From LSCE01 sp050485425 (GTDB lineage Bacteria; Pseudomonadota; Gammaproteobacteria; Nitrococcales; Aquisalimonadaceae): a stretch of 64,000 nucleotides of DNA. Position 1 is the first letter of the stretch. Every line of letters begins with the position of its first letter. The translations under genes and the position numbers were made by a program. Where the stretch lies: NCBI GenBank assembly GCA_050485425.1, contig JBJHBJ010000002.1, positions 1 through 64,000 on the forward strand, given 5' to 3'. Below are positions 61,489 through 64,000 of the stretch, in pieces. The notes below the pieces were generated by a model. It was given only the letters and a program-made list of their open reading frames with translations. It searched no databases and was not told the DNA's origin.

Positions 61489-61561
61489 AGCGGCCGGACC
61501 GAAGCCACCACCAACCCGAGTTCATCGCCGCGCCTCGAGGATATGGCGATGAGATTGAGAG

Positions 61562-62833
61562 TCAGGCTCCCATCACGCCTTCGAATGGCTGAACCTCGAC
61601 ATACTCGCCAGCCGGGATCGCGGCGCTGTCGTGCGGGATGACGATGAAGCAGTTGGCTTCGTTGACGGAACGGAGGATGCCCGAGCCCTGGGCGCCTGTG
61701 CTGCGTACCACCAGTTCGCCTTCCTCGTTGCGCTCCAGGATACCGCGCTGGAACTCCGTGCGACCGGGGCGCTTGCGCAGGCGTTCCAGCGTGCGCACGC
61801 GGAAGCTCAGTGGTTTTTTCAGCTCCTGTCCCATCAGCCGGCGCAGCGCCGGCTGCACGAACTGGTACCAGGTGGCCACGACCGACACAGGATTGCCCGG
61901 CATGCCGAAGAACCAGGCACTGCGTATCCGGCCGAAGGCAAGCGGGCGTCCCGGGCGCATGGCGATCTTCCAGAAGTTCACCTCGCCGAGCCGGCGCAGG
62001 ATATCCTTGACGAAATCCGCTTCGCCCACCGACACGCCGCCGGAGGTGATGATGGCGTCGGCAAAACTGGCTGCGTCCCGGAACGCGGTTTCCATCGCGT
62101 CCGGGTCGTCCGGAACCACCCCCATGTCGGTGGCTTCCACGCCCAGGCGCTCCAGCACCGCATACAGCGTGTAGCGGTTGCTGTCATAGATCTGGCCCGC
62201 CGCCAGGGGGGTTCCCGCCGATTGCAACTCGTCGCCGGTGGAGAAAAAAGCCACGCGCAAGCGCCGCATCACGGCAATTTCCACAAGCCCCAGCGAGCCC
62301 AGCATGCCGAGTTCCGCCGGGCCGACGCGGGTGCCGGCGCGAAAGACAATCTGACCCGCCTTCAGGTCCTCGCCCGCACCGCGCACGTTCTGTCCCGGCT
62401 GGTGGCCGGCCCCAATGCGTACCAGTTCGCCATCGCGTTCTACCTGCTCCTGCATGATCACCGTGTCCGTGCCGGCAGGCATCGGCGCGCCGGTCATGAT
62501 GCGCACGCACTCTCCCGCGCCGACGGGGCCATTGAAGGGCTGGCCGGCCAGGGCCGTACCGACCATCGTCAGCATGCGCGCGCCTTCCGGCGGGAGGTCG
62601 GAAGCCTTCAGCGCGTAACCGTCCATCGCCGCATTGTCGTGCGCGGGGACATTCACCGTCGACGGGATGTCCTCGGCGAGAATCCGCCCCAGTGCGCGCC
62701 GCACGTTGAGCTTCTCCCGGCCCCGGATCGGCGTGATGTCCGACTGCAGCCGCTGCCACGCCGCGTCAACCGTCAGCGACGTTGGATCGGAATCATCCTG
62801 GCAGGATGGATCGTAGGCAGGGGTGACGGCCAT
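61562..62833 (-). CDS. moeA: Molybdopterin molybdotransferase MoeA
   Basis: The 423-residue protein inserts molybdate into adenylylated molybdopterin. It has NVPAHDNAAMDGYA, MTGAPMPAGTDTVIMQE, STGDEL, DSNRYTLYAVLERLG, TSGGVSVGEADFVKD and GMPGNPVSVV, all typical of MoeA. It follows moaA by 2 bp and is probably co-transcribed with it. The stop is at the edge of the inverted-repeat region. Confidence 0.96.
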   Translation of the reverse strand: MAVTPAYDPSCQDDSDPTSLTVDAAWQRLQSDITPIRGREKLNVRRALGRILAEDIPSTVNVPAHDNAAMDGYALKASDLPPEGARMLTMVGTALAGQPFNGPVGAGECVRIMTGAPMPAGTDTVIMQEQVERDGELVRIGAGHQPGQNVRGAGEDLKAGQIVFRAGTRVGPAELGMLGSLGLVEIAVMRRLRVAFFSTGDELQSAGTPLAAGQIYDSNRYTLYAVLERLGVEATDMGVVPDDPDAMETAFRDAASFADAIITSGGVSVGEADFVKDILRRLGEVNFWKIAMRPGRPLAFGRIRSAWFFGMPGNPVSVVATWYQFVQPALRRLMGQELKKPLSFRVRTLERLRKRPGRTEFQRGILERNEEGELVVRSTGAQGSGILRSVNEANCFIVIPHDSAAIPAGEYVEVQPFEGVMGA

Positions 62834-62835
62834 GC

Positions 62836-63846
62836 TCAGCCTCCGGTGACACTCATGTGCCGGAAGATGACCGGCTTCGCCTCCAGGTTGAACTCGTGTC
62901 CCTTGGGCTTGATCTCCATCGCCTTGATGATGGCCTGCTTCAGGCGGTCCATGTCACCGGGATGGCTGCGCAGCACCTGTTTCAGGCTCATGGAATGTTC
63001 CTGGCCAAGACAGAGCAGGAGCTGGCCCTCGGTGGTGACGCGCACCCGGTTACAGGAATCGCAGAAGTTGTGGCTGTGGGGCGAAATGAAACCCACCCGC
63101 GTCCGGCTGTCGGGAATGCGGAAGTATTTCGAGGGCCCGCCGGTGGACTCGGTCGTGGACACCAGTTCGTGACGGGTGCTGATCAGTTCCCGCACCGCAT
63201 CGCTGGACATATACACTTCCGCGCGGTCATGGTCGTCGATGACGCCCAGCGGCATTTCCTCGATGAAGCTGATATCCATGCCGCGATCGAGCACGAACTG
63301 GACGAGATCCAGGATCTCGTCGTCGTTACGATTGCGCATGGCTACCGTATTGATCTTGATGCGCTCGAAGCCCGCGGTCCGGGCTGCGTCGATACCGCGG
63401 AGCACCTTGTTCAGGTCGCCGACCCGGGTGATACGCCGGAAACGGTCGGGGTCCAGGCTGTCCAGGCTGATGTTGATGCGTCGAACGCCGGCGTCACGCA
63501 GTGGACCGGCAAGCCGGTCGAGCTGCGAGCCGTTGGTGGTGAGCGTGAGTTCTTCCAGCCCCGGCAAGCGGCCCAGTTGCCGGAACAGCCAGATGACATT
63601 GTTGCGCACCAGTGGTTCGCCGCCGGTAATGCGGAGCTTACGAACCCCCAGCTCCGTGAACGCTTTACCGAGTGTGGCCATTTCCTCCAGCGTCAGCACC
63701 TGCGCCCGGGGCAGAAATGTCATGTCCTCGCTCATGCAATAGACACAGCGGAAATCGCAACGATCGGTCACGGACATGCGCACGTACGTGACATGCCGGC
63801 CGAAGCGATCTATCAGCTTGGTGGGCATTTCGGTGGCTTCGCTCAT
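62836..63846 (-). CDS. moaA: GTP 3',8-cyclase MoaA
   Basis: The 336-residue radical SAM enzyme starts molybdopterin synthesis from GTP. It has the N-terminal cluster CDFRCVYC, ITGGEPLVR, the C-terminal cluster CDSCNRVRVTTEGQLLLC and the essential C-terminal GG (MSVTGG). The start ATG 63846 has GAGGAG upstream; the frame is open for 36 more codons but without a ribosome site. First gene of moaA-moeA. MoaC (needed with MoaA) is not in the window. Confidence 0.97.
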   Translation of the reverse strand: MSEATEMPTKLIDRFGRHVTYVRMSVTDRCDFRCVYCMSEDMTFLPRAQVLTLEEMATLGKAFTELGVRKLRITGGEPLVRNNVIWLFRQLGRLPGLEELTLTTNGSQLDRLAGPLRDAGVRRINISLDSLDPDRFRRITRVGDLNKVLRGIDAARTAGFERIKINTVAMRNRNDDEILDLVQFVLDRGMDISFIEEMPLGVIDDHDRAEVYMSSDAVRELISTRHELVSTTESTGGPSKYFRIPDSRTRVGFISPHSHNFCDSCNRVRVTTEGQLLLCLGQEHSMSLKQVLRSHPGDMDRLKQAIIKAMEIKPKGHEFNLEAKPVIFRHMSVTGG

Positions 63847-64000
63847 CGAGCTCCTCTCTGCTCTGCTGCTCTCGTGGGGCGTCCGATTTCTGAACCGGCG
63901 AGCATATAGGTCTGTTCCGTTATTCTGCCAGCGCTCTTCCGAATCACAATACAAGTATCGTGCCTCTGTGCCCAGATATCCTCGTCGTTCCGGATTTCCC
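63847..64000. other. Upstream region of moaA
   Basis: This 154-bp stretch should hold the moaA promoter. TATATG (63903-63908 region, minus strand) is a possible -10 with no good -35. Nothing else is supportable. Confidence 0.3.

Larger units (their letters stand above)
61143..61524. repeat. Nested inverted-repeat element containing two structured units
   Basis: Outer arms 61143-61176 and 61491-61524 are a perfect 34-bp inverted repeat starting TGAACTCGGGTTGG. They enclose two units in opposite orientation (61172-61279 and 61393-61488) around a 113-bp centre with a small CCAGCC-CAA-GGCTGG hairpin. The whole fills the gap between the moeB-type fusion and moeA, and no ORF in it has a ribosome site or familiar product. 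Very probably a dispersed repeat rather than a gene. Confidence 0.9.

Overview
The window is about 64 kb of GC-rich DNA. It is densely packed with bacterial genes of gammaproteobacterial type and contains no phage, transposase or CRISPR locus. Together, the complete ectoine/5-hydroxyectoine pathway (ectABC plus ectD), an SUF iron-sulfur cluster operon, flagellar stator genes, an FNR-type oxygen sensor, class I fumarase and molybdenum-cofactor genes suggest a halophilic or halotolerant, motile, facultatively anaerobic gammaproteobacterium. My best guess is the Ectothiorhodospiraceae/Chromatiales area. That placement is inference from gene content, not from a search.

Layout. 0-8.2 kb: the end of a metallo-beta-lactamase-fold gene, a GGDEF-EAL cyclic-di-GMP protein, a TetR regulator divergent from an alpha/beta hydrolase with a double palindromic operator between them, small unknown genes, tRNA-Pro(GGG), an SpmA/SpmB-type membrane protein and an SH3-domain periplasmic protein. 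8.3-14.2 kb: the sufR-sufB-sufC-sufD-sufS-sufU operon. 14.2-17.8 kb: an unusual soluble chemoreceptor-like protein with two signalling tips, divergent from a two-receiver diguanylate cyclase. 18.1-23.4 kb: dsbB, mrcB, a TPR lipoprotein and a DinG/YoaA-type helicase. 23.7-27.6 kb, minus strand: ectABC then ectD, with a good sigma-70 promoter and terminator-like hairpins between genes. 27.7-35.7 kb: an MFS transporter, tsaB, an HDOD protein, motAB, hemN and fnr. 36-39.2 kb: a CMD-family protein, a ModA-like binding protein, a small XRE regulator and class I fumarase. 39.4-41.7 kb, minus strand: DUF1538 membrane protein, PII-like protein and CBS-domain protein. 41.9-47.3 kb: a TetR-headed acyl-CoA/oxidoreductase operon. 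47.4-63.8 kb: sufE, moaD-moaE-moaB, sodC, a Rieske-like protein, an ankyrin protein, apbC, an NtrC-type regulator, mobA coupled to a large TPR protein, yqeC, an Asp-box protein, a JAMM protease coupled to a MoaD-rhodanese-MoeB fusion, moeA and moaA.

Two themes tie the region together. One is metal and sulfur cofactor biology: the SUF operon, SufE and ApbC build Fe-S clusters that FNR, fumarase, HemN, MoaA and the YoaA-type helicase need, and the last quarter is a near-complete but dispersed molybdopterin pathway. The other is oxygen control. FNR-type sites lie upstream of hemN and upstream of the XRE-fumarase pair, and a weaker one lies upstream of the DUF1538 operon. At hemN and at DUF1538 the site is centred 41.5 bp from the start implied by a plausible -10.

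The most unusual signals are non-coding. A nested inverted repeat at 61143-61524 carries two copies of a structured element whose stems differ in sequence but still pair. A palindromic element with an 11-nt loop occurs upstream of both cyclic-di-GMP genes. Among the proteins, the JAMM plus MoaD-rhodanese-E1 pair, a MoaD with residues beyond its GG end, a double-tip chemoreceptor, a STAND-like TPR protein lacking its P-loop lysine and a Rieske-like protein lacking the second histidine motif deserve a second look.
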